Source: Flavobacterium panacis (GTDB taxonomy: Bacteria; Bacteroidota; Bacteroidia; Flavobacteriales; Flavobacteriaceae). Taken from it: a stretch of DNA of 64,000 nucleotides. A model generated the notes under the pieces. That model did no database searches. It had not been told where the DNA came from and was given only the letters and a program-made list of their open reading frames with translations. Made by a program: the position numbers and the translations under genes. The stretch lies in the NCBI RefSeq assembly GCF_024649945.1, contig NZ_JANKMS010000001.1, positions 1 through 64,000 on the forward strand, given 5' to 3'. Positions 32,963 through 41,487 of this stretch are shown one piece after another. Position 1 is the first letter of the stretch, and each line of letters starts with the position of its first letter.

Positions 32963-32980
32963 AATTATAACAAAAGTATA

Positions 32981-34831
32981 TTAAGCTTTTCTATTTTCTT
33001 TTTCCATAGCTTTCATGTCTTTTTCATGTTGTTTCATATCTTTCGCATGCTGTTTCATGTCTTTTGCGTGCTGCTTCATATCTTTTTCATGTTGTTTCAT
33101 GTCTATCTCATACTGTTTCATATCTTGCTCGTATTGCTTCATGTCGTTTTCATACTCTTTAGAATCATCTCCAAATTTAAATTTGAAGTCAAAGTTGAAT
33201 TTTTCCATTTTTGCATTAAACTGTTCCATAGCAATTTCGTACTTCGCCATTTCTTTTTCGAAAATTGCTTCGCGTTTGGACATAATTTCGCTGACAGCAT
33301 CACCATAAGCAGACATCGCATCTATGTTTGGCTGAAAATTTTCCATTTTCTTTTCAAATTCCGCCATTTCTTTTTCAAACTTCTTCATAGCGACTTTATC
33401 CATTGGATTTTTTGGAGCAACTGGAGGTTTAGGCATTTTTGACATGTCTACTGCCGGAGCTGCAGGCAGTGCTCCAGAAGGGAAAACTGGCGGTGTCGGT
33501 GGAGTTGGAGGTGCGACATCAGAATCACCAAAATTACGAACTAGAACTCTGTCGTTTTTAATCATTACAGGTCTTGTAACATTAACAATATTTATAGTTT
33601 TTACTCCATTTACATCGCTTTCTACTACAAAATCACAATCTTTTATCGCTTTGTTTCCATCGATTTTAATGGTTTGTTTTTTGCCCGATTCCGATTTTGT
33701 CTGAATTTGAATAGCTGTTAATTCTTTATCCGAATTTCTTTTAACATCTGAAATTTCTAGATCAACATTATGATCTGTCTTCAATTTTGTACTAATTGCT
33801 TTTAATTCCTGATCTGTAGTGTTTTTTGTGATTTTGATAACTTCGCTGCCATCTTTAACAGTGTCTTTTTGTGTAATAGCCAGATCTTGTTTTTTCTCTT
33901 GTGCAATTGTTTTTATTTGGAATAAAAGAATAAAGGCACCTAGAGCAGGAACTACAGCGCAATATTTCCAGTAATTCCTTTTGTTTGATTGATTTTTGTT
34001 TAACATGACAATTCGTTTTTTGATTAATGATTGATAAAAGTGATTGGTGATTGCAACACAAGTCTCATGTGTTGTTATTTTTAAAAGGGTGTACTGATAC
34101 GCTTTTTTATCAGCGATTTTTTTAGAAGCTTCGCTATCAGCAATAAATTCAAGGTTTTGCAAAATAGCTTTTTTATAAAGCCATACAATTGGATTGAACC
34201 AAAATAGAATACAAAAAATTCTCGAAATCAAAACATCTACAGTGTGATTCTGGTCACTGTGTACTTTTTCGTGTTCCAGAATATTTTCTAATTCCGCTGA
34301 AGTGTAAAGTGATGAGTTGTACACTATATAACCGAAATAAGAAAAAGGAGCAATGTTTTCATTTACATCAATAAATTTAAAATCAGCTTGTTGTTCAATT
34401 TTTTTTCCTTTCAATACGGAGTTTAAACTGTAAAAATCCAAACTAAACTTAATCATGAAAGCAGCGAATCCGATTCCGTAAATGGACATTAAAACGAAAC
34501 TCCAATTAATTTCAAAATTTTCCTCTTCCTTTATTTGAGGTTCATATTGCAATGTGTTTACAGGCTGATAAGAAACAACATACTGATTGTAAGTTGGAAT
34601 ATTTTTAACCTCTGTTTTTACAATTTCTGGTACCTGCAATGGAGCAGGAGTGATCCAGATTACTTTTGTATAGACCACAAAAGGAAGTACAACTGAAGTA
34701 ATTAATCCTGCTAACAAGAACCATCGGCTACTAGTGAAGAAAGTTTCTTTGCGCAACAAAATAATGTAGGCAAAATAGAACATAGTTAATAATCCGCCTG
34801 ACTTTAGAATAAAAATGAAAATTGCTTCCAT
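32981..34831 (-). CDS. M56 (BlaR1-like) metallopeptidase with C-terminal heptad repeats
   Basis: 616 residues. Membrane segments near 5-25, 36-60 and 110-130 precede an M56 domain with H187-E-K-V-H191; the adjacent E-F-I-A-D-S-E provides another ligand. A further membrane segment (about 290-305) leads to a periplasmic region with K-S-E-S-G-K-K-Q-T type beta stretches, a proline-rich linker (P-P-T-P-P-T-P-P-V), and then long coiled coil. The C-terminus ends in seven 7-residue K-x-D-M-K-Q-x units. No penicillin-sensor domain is present. It shares an operon and a 10-base gap with its BlaI partner. Confidence 0.85.
   Translation of the reverse strand: MEAIFIFILKSGGLLTMFYFAYIILLRKETFFTSSRWFLLAGLITSVVLPFVVYTKVIWITPAPLQVPEIVKTEVKNIPTYNQYVVSYQPVNTLQYEPQIKEEENFEINWSFVLMSIYGIGFAAFMIKFSLDFYSLNSVLKGKKIEQQADFKFIDVNENIAPFSYFGYIVYNSSLYTSAELENILEHEKVHSDQNHTVDVLISRIFCILFWFNPIVWLYKKAILQNLEFIADSEASKKIADKKAYQYTLLKITTHETCVAITNHFYQSLIKKRIVMLNKNQSNKRNYWKYCAVVPALGAFILLFQIKTIAQEKKQDLAITQKDTVKDGSEVIKITKNTTDQELKAISTKLKTDHNVDLEISDVKRNSDKELTAIQIQTKSESGKKQTIKIDGNKAIKDCDFVVESDVNGVKTINIVNVTRPVMIKNDRVLVRNFGDSDVAPPTPPTPPVFPSGALPAAPAVDMSKMPKPPVAPKNPMDKVAMKKFEKEMAEFEKKMENFQPNIDAMSAYGDAVSEIMSKREAIFEKEMAKYEIAMEQFNAKMEKFNFDFKFKFGDDSKEYENDMKQYEQDMKQYEIDMKQHEKDMKQHAKDMKQHAKDMKQHEKDMKAMEKENRKA
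33014..33160 (-). repeat. Seven-unit 21-bp tandem repeat in BlaR1-like gene
   Basis: Seven imperfect 21-bp units, phased at 33014, 33035, 33056, 33077, 33098, 33119 and 33140, each coding one heptad (pattern K/H-x-K-D-M-K-Q). It is in frame and lies at the C-terminus of the M56 protein. Such repeats readily gain or lose units. Confidence 0.9.
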
Positions 34832-34840
34832 ACTTTTTGA

Positions 34841-35209
34841 TTATTTACCTTCTTTTGGATTTTCGATCATGTCTAAGATTTCACGTAATTCGTCGGCAGA
34901 AATTTTTTCTTCCTTGGCAAAAAGTGAAACCATGCTTTTATAAGAACTATTAAAATAGTTGTCTATCGCTGTACTCATAAAACCTTTACGATAATCTTCG
35001 ATACTTACGGCTGGATAATACTGATGTGTATTTCCAAAAGCATTATGTGCAACATAACCTTTCTCTTCCAGATTACGAACAATGGTAGATAATGTATTGT
35101 AATGTGGCTGATCTTCTAAAATCTCTGCTTGTATTTCTTTTACAAAAGCTTTTTTAAGCTTCCATAAAATATGCATGATTTCTTCTTCTTTATTGGTTAG
35201 TTTTTGCAT
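34841..35209 (-). CDS. BlaI/MecI-type transcriptional repressor (distal copy)
   Basis: 122 residues with a winged-helix DNA-binding domain (about 1-75; L-S-T-I-V-R-N-L-E-E-K-G-Y-V at the recognition helix and wing) and a C-terminal dimerisation part. About 90% identical to the proximal copy at 36822 (12 differences in 122). In the Bla/Mec systems the partner protease cleaves or inactivates this repressor. It has no obvious operator of its own, so it is probably co-transcribed with the proximal pair. A short gap separates it from its M56 partner. Confidence 0.88.
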   Translation of the reverse strand: MQKLTNKEEEIMHILWKLKKAFVKEIQAEILEDQPHYNTLSTIVRNLEEKGYVAHNAFGNTHQYYPAVSIEDYRKGFMSTAIDNYFNSSYKSMVSLFAKEEKISADELREILDMIENPKEGK

Positions 35210-35234
35210 TTTTACTTATTTAAATTAGAAAACC

Positions 35235-36815
35235 TTATTTACGAGTTTCTATTACTATTACACCATTTTTACCTTCGTCTCCATATTTAGCAATTGCGTC
35301 AACACCTTTGTAAACAGACATTGTTTTGATATCGCTTGACTTAAGATCATTAAGATCAAAATGAGCAGGCATTACTGTTCCATCTACAATGATTAGTTTT
35401 TCGTCGTTAATTTTAATTTTACTAGAATTAGAAATAACGATTTTTGGACCGTCTTCAGATGTTGTTATTGTAGTAACATTGTTATCTGTATTTGTCGTTA
35501 CAACAGTGCTAACATTGGTGTTAGTAGTGTTATTAGTTTTTGTACTAGTATTAAAATCAGTGTTAACATTGGTTTCTGTTTTAGTTTTTAGTTTATTGCT
35601 AATTCCGGTTTTTGGTTCTTTGTTTTGAGATTCATTTACAGTCTGAATTCCGATTTTTTTATCTCCGTTCTTATAAGTTATAATAATTACTCCAAATTCA
35701 TTAATAGCTTTATTATCTGAATTCTGAACAGATTTTGCACGTTGTTTTCCTCTCTTTACATCAACTGTGATTGCTGTTAATTGGTTGGAATCATTTCTTT
35801 TTACTTCAGAAAATTCAAATTTTACTTTGTGGTATTTCTGTAAATTATTTTTGATCTCATTCAATTCTGTGTCAGTAGAATTTTTTCTAATCTTATAAAC
35901 ATCCATAGATTCAATGTTTGAATCATTTTCTTTTATAATTTGTGGTTTCTCTTTTGCAATTACTTCAACTTGAAATAATAAAACAAAAGCTGCAAGTGCT
36001 GGAATTACTACATAGTACTTCCAAGAATTTCTCTTTTTTGATTGATTTTTGTTTAACATGACGATTCGTTTTTTGATTAATGATTGATAAAAATGATTGG
36101 TGATTGCAACACAATTTTCGTGCGTTGTTATTTTTAAAAGCGTGTATTGATACGCTTTTTTATCTAAAAGTTTTTTAGCGGCTTCGCTGTCAGCAATAAA
36201 TTCGAGATTTTGTGTTATTGCTTTTTTATAAAGCCAAACAAGTGGATTGAACCAAAAAATAATACTGAAAGCTCTTGAAACCAAAACATCAACAGTATGA
36301 TTTTGATCGCTGTGTACTTTTTCATGTTCAATAATATTCTCCAATTCAGAAGACGTGTACAGTGATGAGTTGTAAACAATATATTCGAAATAGGAGAAAG
36401 GAGCGATATTTTCGTTGATATCGATGAATTTAAAATCGGCTTGTTGTTTTATTTTTTTTCCTTTAATGATAGTGTTTAAACTGTAAAAGTCAATAGCAAA
36501 TTTTACAATGAAAACAATAAAACCAAAAGCATAAAGTCCAAAGAGTATATAACTCCAATTTAAATCTAAAGTTTCTTTTTCTACTATTTCTGGTAAAGGA
36601 CTTTGAACTATACCATTTAATGATTGAGTAGCATTGATCCACACTACTTTAGTATAGCTTATTAATGGAAGAATGGTCGAAATAATTAAGCCAAAGAGTA
36701 AAAACCATCTATTGCTGTTAAAAAAAGTTTCTTTACGTAGCAAAAAGTAATACGTACAATAAAACAAAAGCATTAAGCTACTTGATTTGGCGATATAAAT
36801 GAAAATTGCTTCCAT
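35235..36815 (-). CDS. M56 (BlaR1-like) metallopeptidase with plug-like C-terminus
   Basis: 526 residues. N-terminal layout as in the paralogue at 32981, with H164-E-K-V-H168 and a strongly conserved adjacent block (K-F-I-D-I-N-E-N-I-A-P-F-S-Y). After the last membrane segment come a beta-rich part, a T/N-rich low-complexity linker (about 395-455), and a final segment of type L-N-D-L-K-S-S-D-I-K-T-M-S-V-Y-K-G that resembles the TonB-receptor plug-like end seen in Bacteroidota M56 proteins. The C-terminus is unlike that of the paralogue. It is 6 bases from its BlaI gene. Confidence 0.85.
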   Translation of the reverse strand: MEAIFIYIAKSSSLMLLFYCTYYFLLRKETFFNSNRWFLLFGLIISTILPLISYTKVVWINATQSLNGIVQSPLPEIVEKETLDLNWSYILFGLYAFGFIVFIVKFAIDFYSLNTIIKGKKIKQQADFKFIDINENIAPFSYFEYIVYNSSLYTSSELENIIEHEKVHSDQNHTVDVLVSRAFSIIFWFNPLVWLYKKAITQNLEFIADSEAAKKLLDKKAYQYTLLKITTHENCVAITNHFYQSLIKKRIVMLNKNQSKKRNSWKYYVVIPALAAFVLLFQVEVIAKEKPQIIKENDSNIESMDVYKIRKNSTDTELNEIKNNLQKYHKVKFEFSEVKRNDSNQLTAITVDVKRGKQRAKSVQNSDNKAINEFGVIIITYKNGDKKIGIQTVNESQNKEPKTGISNKLKTKTETNVNTDFNTSTKTNNTTNTNVSTVVTTNTDNNVTTITTSEDGPKIVISNSSKIKINDEKLIIVDGTVMPAHFDLNDLKSSDIKTMSVYKGVDAIAKYGDEGKNGVIVIETRK

Positions 36816-36821
36816 AGAAAG

Positions 36822-37190
36822 TTATTTTTCTTCTTCTTTATTTTCGATCATTGATAAAATTTCGCGCAATTCATCTGCTGAAATTTTTTCTTCCTTAGCA
36901 AAAAATGAAACCATACTTTTATAAGAACTATTAAAGTAGTTATCAATAGCGGTTTTCATAAATCCTTTTCTGTAATCTTCAATTTTTACAACTGGAAAAT
37001 ATTGATGTGTATTTCCAAAGGCGTTGTGTCCTACATAACCTTTCTCTTCCAAATTACGAACAATAGTAGATAGCGTATTGTAATGTGGTTGATCTTCCGT
37101 TATTTCTGCCTGGATTTCTTTTACAAAAGCTTTTTTCAGCTTCCATAAAATCATCATAATTTCTTCTTCTTTGTTGGTTAACTTCTGCAT
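36822..37190 (-). CDS. BlaI/MecI-type transcriptional repressor (proximal copy)
   Basis: 122 residues, winged-helix repressor, about 90% identical to the distal copy at 34841. First gene of the minus-strand block. It starts 10-18 bases after a promoter carrying three operators, and a purine-rich GAGGAG precedes the ATG, unusual for this genome. Expected to repress the whole block and be relieved by signal-driven proteolysis through an M56 partner. Confidence 0.9.
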   Translation of the reverse strand: MQKLTNKEEEIMMILWKLKKAFVKEIQAEITEDQPHYNTLSTIVRNLEEKGYVGHNAFGNTHQYFPVVKIEDYRKGFMKTAIDNYFNSSYKSMVSFFAKEEKISADELREILSMIENKEEEK

Positions 37191-37207
37191 CTCCTCTAAT
37201 TTTAATT

Positions 37208-37238
37208 CAAACCTACAACTATTTTTTTAGTTACACAA
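37208..37238 (-). promoter_or_regulatory. Promoter of the BlaI/BlaR1 block
   Basis: On the minus strand, TTG (37238-37236), 20 bases, TAGGTTTG (37215-37208): full match to the Bacteroidota consensus. Transcription should begin near 37201, about 10 bases before the BlaI start. Confidence 0.75.
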
Positions 37239-37272
37239 CTATAAAAGTAGTTATTTAACTAAAAAATAAGTT
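37217..37272. promoter_or_regulatory. Triple BlaI-type operator array
   Basis: Three dyads of form AACTA-N6-TAGTT at 37217-37232 and 37237-37252, plus AACTA-N6-AAGTT (one mismatch) at 37257-37272, spaced exactly 20 bp apart. The half-site and 6-base core spacing equal the staphylococcal mec/bla operator (TACTA-N6-TAGTA). The first dyad fills the gap between the -7 and -33 boxes; the second covers the -33 box. Confidence 0.8.
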
Positions 37273-37357
37273 TGAATTGAGTTTTGAGTGCAAAAAAGCC
37301 ATTCAAATTTAATTGTAATAAATTGAATAATAGTAAATTAAGAAGTTAAAGTTTTTC

Positions 37358-38575
37358 TTAGGAGGTTTTCTCTGTTAGCAAAGCATTTTTAATCCAGACA
37401 CAGCAACCAGTAGCAATAATACCAATGCAAGCCATAAAAAGCCAGTTAATTTGATAACCCAGGCGGGTAATTATTTCAAATCCAAGTTTAGAACTAATAA
37501 TATGAGCCAAACTAAAACTCATTGTATACAAAGCCATATAGCGCCCTTCTTGTCCGCGAGGTGCTCTGCTTAAAGCAAAGGCATTAGAAAAAGGAAAGGT
37601 TAGTACTTCACCAATAGAAATGCAAACCATACTGACAACTAATATTCCAGCCCAGAAATTAATTAGAAGTAAAAAGAAACTAGATGCCATTAAAAAAGAA
37701 CCTATAATAATAATTCTGATTTTCGGAAAAGCTTTTCTTTCCAGAAATCCAACAGTTGGCATTTCAAGAGAGAAAATCAAAAGTCCGTTGAGTGTCATTA
37801 ACAATCCTGTCTGGAACTCACTTAAACCGAATTTTTCATTATGATATAAAGGTAGAGTAGTAAAAAGCTGAAAGAAAATCATCGCTGTAATAAAACTCAC
37901 AAACAAGAAAACCCAGAAAATTTTATCATGAAAAACAGATTTTGTATCTGCTGCACTTTCAGTTTTGTCACCGTGATCTGCTTTTTTCTTTTCTTTTACC
38001 AGTAAGGCAAAAATAGAAATAGAGACAATACAAGAAGCCCCGTCAACCCAGAAAAGACCAGAATATCCCATTCCCATAATAATTAATCCTCCAAGAGCGG
38101 GACCAGCTGCAAAGCCTAAGTTAACTGCAAGACGAACTAAAGTCAAAGCACGAGTTCTGTTTTCTGGTTTTGCATAAGCTCCCAACGAGACAAACATGGC
38201 GGGTCTAAACATGTCCGCGATCGTCATTAAAATAAACATAGCAACACAGAGCGCCCAAAAAGTAGTAATATATTGAACAAAGAACAAAGAAACACCACTT
38301 GTAAACAAACTGAAAATCATGATTTTGTAAAACCCAATTTTGTCTGAAAGTTTACCGCCCAACCAAGAACCTAACATAGAACCAAAACCAAACGCAACCA
38401 TAATCCATCCAACCTGATTGTAAGTAAAGTGAAGATCTTCTTTTAAATATTTGGATAAGAAAGGAAGTACCATCGTTCCGGCGCGATTGATAAATGTTAT
38501 AGTGGCCAGAATCCAAATTTCTCTTGTAAACCCTCTAAAATTGTTAATGTAGTTGGTAAAAGCGTTTTTAAGCAT
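37358..38575 (-). CDS. MFS transporter (drug:H+ antiporter-like)
   Basis: 405 residues, about 12 transmembrane segments, N-terminal MFS signature G-G-K-L-S-D-K-I-G-F in the first cytoplasmic loop and R-A-P-R-G-Q-E-G-R-Y in the C-terminal half. Resembles MdtH-type or DHA1 exporters. Substrate unknown. It is not obviously linked to the BlaI block downstream (167-base gap holding the block's operators) although a role in a related response is possible. Confidence 0.78.
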   Translation of the reverse strand: MLKNAFTNYINNFRGFTREIWILATITFINRAGTMVLPFLSKYLKEDLHFTYNQVGWIMVAFGFGSMLGSWLGGKLSDKIGFYKIMIFSLFTSGVSLFFVQYITTFWALCVAMFILMTIADMFRPAMFVSLGAYAKPENRTRALTLVRLAVNLGFAAGPALGGLIIMGMGYSGLFWVDGASCIVSISIFALLVKEKKKADHGDKTESAADTKSVFHDKIFWVFLFVSFITAMIFFQLFTTLPLYHNEKFGLSEFQTGLLMTLNGLLIFSLEMPTVGFLERKAFPKIRIIIIGSFLMASSFFLLLINFWAGILVVSMVCISIGEVLTFPFSNAFALSRAPRGQEGRYMALYTMSFSLAHIISSKLGFEIITRLGYQINWLFMACIGIIATGCCVWIKNALLTEKTS

Positions 38576-38628
38576 TGTGTATGATAAATTATCGTCACAA
38601 AGTTAGGAAACTTTGTCTCGTTAAGTGG

Positions 38629-38659
38629 TTGTTGTTTTGTTACTTTTGAACTATTTTTG
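38629..38659 (+). promoter_or_regulatory. Promoter of the DUF1684 gene
   Basis: TTG at 38629-38631, 20 bases, TATTTTTG at 38652-38659. It lies 15 bases before the ATG at 38675, implying a very short leader. Confidence 0.6.
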
Positions 38660-38674
38660 CATAAAATTTCTAAA

Positions 38675-39274
38675 ATGAAAACTATAAGCTCATTGGTTTT
38701 ATTGTTGGTTTTTAGTTTTGGTTTTGCACAAAAAAAGTTTAGTAAAATCGATGCTCAAAAATTCCAAAAGAAAATCAACTCAGAATATGCTGATCCTAAG
38801 ACAAGTCCACTGTTAGCAAAAGATTTAAAAACTTTTAAAAGCTTAGATTTTTTTCCTATTTCTGAAACTTATTTTGTAAATGCTACTTTGGTAAAGGCAA
38901 AAGGAGGAAAAGTTTTTGAAATGAAAACGTCAGGAAATTATACTTCAAAGTACATTAAATATGGAACTTTAAACTTTAAAATAAACGGAAAAGACTTTAA
39001 ACTTGCCGTTTACCAAAGTTTGGAACTTATTGTACAGGAAAAATATAAAAATCATCTTTTTCTACCTTTTACAGATTTAACAAGCGGAAAACAAAGCTAC
39101 GGCGGTGGTCGTTATATCGATTTGGAAATTCCTAAAGGAAATATAATAGTAATTGATTTCAATCAGGCTTATAATCCATATTGTGCTTATAATTACAAGT
39201 ATTCTTGCCCGCTTGTACCTTCTGAAAATGATTTGAATATTGAAATTAAAGCAGGAGTAAAAAACTTTCATTAA
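38675..39274 (+). CDS. Secreted DUF1684 protein
   Basis: 199 residues from the ATG at 38675 (M-K-T-I-S-S-L, signal peptide ending F-G-F-A). A TTG at 38657 gives a longer frame that would start at the promoter -7 box. The C-terminal half has the DUF1684 core: D-L-T-S-G-K-Q-S-Y-G-G-G-R-Y, then I-D-F-N-Q-A-Y-N-P-Y-C-A-Y and Y-S-C-P-L-V-P. Conserved cysteines are visible. Function is unknown. The stop codon overlaps the next ATG (TAATG). Confidence 0.8.
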   Translation: MKTISSLVLLLVFSFGFAQKKFSKIDAQKFQKKINSEYADPKTSPLLAKDLKTFKSLDFFPISETYFVNATLVKAKGGKVFEMKTSGNYTSKYIKYGTLNFKINGKDFKLAVYQSLELIVQEKYKNHLFLPFTDLTSGKQSYGGGRYIDLEIPKGNIIVIDFNQAYNPYCAYNYKYSCPLVPSENDLNIEIKAGVKNFH

Positions 39275-39921
39275 TGGAATATTTTAATCTTCATACCCAT
39301 AATTTCACCAACCAATCTGACGTTTTGGAATTAGTGAATCAATATCCTAAAGATTTTGATGCCAAAATTCCTTTTTATTCTATTGGAATTCATCCTTGGT
39401 ATATCGATGAAAATCGACTTGAAACTGATTTGAAAATCATAGAAGAGAAATTGCAAACGGAGAGTTGTTTGGCAATTGGTGAATGTGGTTTGGATAAACG
39501 AATTGAAGTTCCGTTAGATTTACAAACTTCAGTTTTTGAAAAGCAATTAGAATTAGCTGAAAAATTCAGTAAACCAGTTGTGATACATTGTGTCGCTGCT
39601 TTTCAAGAAGTTATCGAAATCAAGAAAAAGAAGAAAATCACAGTTCCAATGATTATTCATGGTTTTTCAAAAAACAGGCAAATAGCTGAGCAATTAATTA
39701 AAGAAGGATTCTATCTTTCTTTTGGAAAATATTTATTGAAAAATCCAGATTTAGAAAGTGTTTTTCGAGATGTTCCAAATGATCAATTTTTTCTCGAAAC
39801 CGATACAATGGAAGAAACAATTCAACAAGTTTATGAATTAGCTTCAAAGTATAAAGATTTAAATTTAAAAGAATTAGAAAGCATTATTTCAAGTAATTGT
39901 AAAAGTGTATTTAATAAGTAG
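39274..39921 (+). CDS. TatD family metal-dependent hydrolase
   Basis: 215 residues, TIM-barrel hydrolase. Metal ligands visible: H7 and H9 (L-H-T-H), E in G-E-C-G-L-D, H in V-I-H-C, H in I-I-H-G-F and D in E-T-D-T. Relatives are DNases or other phosphoesterases. It starts one base into the stop of the DUF1684 gene. Slightly shorter than E. coli TatD (about 260). Confidence 0.85.
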   Translation: MEYFNLHTHNFTNQSDVLELVNQYPKDFDAKIPFYSIGIHPWYIDENRLETDLKIIEEKLQTESCLAIGECGLDKRIEVPLDLQTSVFEKQLELAEKFSKPVVIHCVAAFQEVIEIKKKKKITVPMIIHGFSKNRQIAEQLIKEGFYLSFGKYLLKNPDLESVFRDVPNDQFFLETDTMEETIQQVYELASKYKDLNLKELESIISSNCKSVFNK

Positions 39922-39992
39922 TTTTGAAGTAGTATTAAGTCAATAATTTCAAAACTTGAAACCTGAAACAAAAAATAACAAAATAAGAATAT

Positions 39993-40712
39993 ATGGCAGA
40001 ATGGACAGAAAGAGCTGAGCTTTTGTTTACTAAAGAAGGATTAGAAAATTTACAAAAATCAAATGTTTTAGTCGTTGGGCTAGGAGGAGTTGGATCTTTT
40101 GCAGCTGAATTTTTAGCAAGAGCAGGAGTAGGAAACATGACAATTGTTGATGGAGATGTTGTAGATATTACAAACATTAATCGTCAATTACCAGCTTTAC
40201 ATTCAACAGTTGGAGAACCAAAAATCAAAATTGTTGGAGACCGCTTAATGGATATTAATCCAGAATTAAATCTTACCAGAGTACAGGAATTCCTTTCTCC
40301 AGAACGTGCTTTCGAGATTGTTTCTCCAGAATTTGATTATGTCTTAGATTGCATTGACAGTATTACTCCAAAATTAAATTTGATTATTGCAGCAAAACGA
40401 AAAAGAGTTAAGATTATAAGCAGTATGGGCGCTGGCGGAAAAATGTTGGCTTCTAAAGTAAAGGTTGCAGATATTTCTAAAACAATCAACTGTTATTTTT
40501 CAAAAACAATTCGCAAGCGTTTGAAAGCAGTAAAAATCAATAAACTAAAAGTGGTTTTTTCATCTGAAATTCAAAACGAAAAAAGTTTAAAACTTACAGA
40601 TGGAAAAAACTTTAAAAAGTCTTTTTACGGAACAAACAGCTATATGCCAGGATTATTCGGTCTTCATGCAGCAGAAACGGTTATTCGTTATCTAATTTCT
40701 AAAGAGGAATAA
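39993..40712 (+). CDS. tcdA: tRNA threonylcarbamoyladenosine dehydratase
   Basis: 239 residues of the ThiF/MoeB E1-like family. Nucleotide-binding G-L-G-G-V-G at residues 29-34, followed by R-A-G-V-G-N-M-T-I-V-D-G-D, with the characteristic N-R-Q at about 62-64 and D-C-I-D-S near 113. TcdA converts t6A37 to cyclic t6A in tRNA. It follows the TatD gene by 71 bases and may be co-transcribed. Confidence 0.88.
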   Translation: MAEWTERAELLFTKEGLENLQKSNVLVVGLGGVGSFAAEFLARAGVGNMTIVDGDVVDITNINRQLPALHSTVGEPKIKIVGDRLMDINPELNLTRVQEFLSPERAFEIVSPEFDYVLDCIDSITPKLNLIIAAKRKRVKIISSMGAGGKMLASKVKVADISKTINCYFSKTIRKRLKAVKINKLKVVFSSEIQNEKSLKLTDGKNFKKSFYGTNSYMPGLFGLHAAETVIRYLISKEE

Positions 40713-40806
40713 TTAAGTCACAGTTTTCAGTCTCAGTCTCAGCTGTAGTGGAAGTTAAATAAAAACCTTAGAACCTTAGTTCCTCAGAACCTTAGCACCT
40801 AAAAAA
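40713..40806 (+). repeat. Intergenic mosaic repeat, copy 1
   Basis: A gap made of short recurring units: CAGTTTTCAGTCTCAG near 40723, then ATAAAAACCTTAGAACCTTAG and CCTCAGAACCTTAGCACC up to the start of the HAD gene. A matching, diverged arrangement lies in the same orientation before the UbiA start at 56376-56459 (opposite strand). Likely a dispersed flavobacterial spacer element. Confidence 0.5.
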
Positions 40807-41469
40807 ATGATTAAAACAGTAATTTTTGATATGGACGGCGTAATTGTAGATACAGAGCCAGTTCATCGTTATGCCTATTATTTACAATTTTCAGAATTAA
40901 ATATCGAAGTACCTGAAGAAATGTATACTTCATTTACAGGTTTTTCAACCAAAAATACCTTTCAGTCTATAAAAAACTATTTTCCCTCTGTTGAGCAGGA
41001 AGTAGAAGATTTAATTCAAAGAAAACGTACTATTTTTAATGATGCTTTTGATACCAAAGAAGATTTATATCTTTTGGATGGAGTTGAAGATTTAATTAAA
41101 GATTTGTACAACAATGGAATACAATTAATTCTCGCTTCTTCAGCATCAAAAGTTACAATTGACCGCGTTTTTACACGATTTAATTTACATCAATATTTTA
41201 CTGACATTGTAAGTGGAGAGGATTTTCCGCAATCGAAACCAAATCCGGCAATATTTATTCATGCCGCTTCTTTGTCAGTTGCGCCAAAAGAAGAATGCAT
41301 TATAATTGAAGATAGTACCAATGGAATTAAAGCAGCTAAAGGCGCAGGGATTTTCTGCGTTGGTTACAGAAGCGAACATTCAAATATGCAGGATTATAGT
41401 GAAGCTGACTTGGTTATAGATCATTTTAATGAATTAGACGCTCAAAAAATATCACAGCTTAAAGCTTGA
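40807..41469 (+). CDS. HAD phosphatase (beta-phosphoglucomutase-like)
   Basis: 220 residues, haloacid-dehalogenase fold. Motif I F-D-M-D-G-V with nucleophile D8 and acid D10, motif II S-S-A near residue 117, motif III K-P-N near residue 142, motif IV E-D-S near residue 161. The cap is the helical subclass I type (V-H-R-Y-A-Y region). Substrate unknown; relatives include beta-phosphoglucomutase and sugar-phosphate phosphatases. Confidence 0.85.
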   Translation: MIKTVIFDMDGVIVDTEPVHRYAYYLQFSELNIEVPEEMYTSFTGFSTKNTFQSIKNYFPSVEQEVEDLIQRKRTIFNDAFDTKEDLYLLDGVEDLIKDLYNNGIQLILASSASKVTIDRVFTRFNLHQYFTDIVSGEDFPQSKPNPAIFIHAASLSVAPKEECIIIEDSTNGIKAAKGAGIFCVGYRSEHSNMQDYSEADLVIDHFNELDAQKISQLKA

Positions 41470-41487
41470 ATTATATAAAATTTAACA

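Noticed and set aside
33014..33160. Regular 21-bp repeats that could be mistaken for a CRISPR array
   Set aside because: There are no unique spacers; the units are adjacent, in frame, and encode heptads in the M56 protein.
33015..33442. Cysteine- and phenylalanine-rich plus-strand ORFs opposite the M56 tail
   Set aside because: They are the complement of the lysine/methionine heptad repeats and contain no independent signal.
35389..35628. Valine/leucine-rich plus-strand ORF opposite the second M56 gene
   Set aside because: Shadow of the T/N-rich linker; hydrophobicity is a by-product of the antisense codons.
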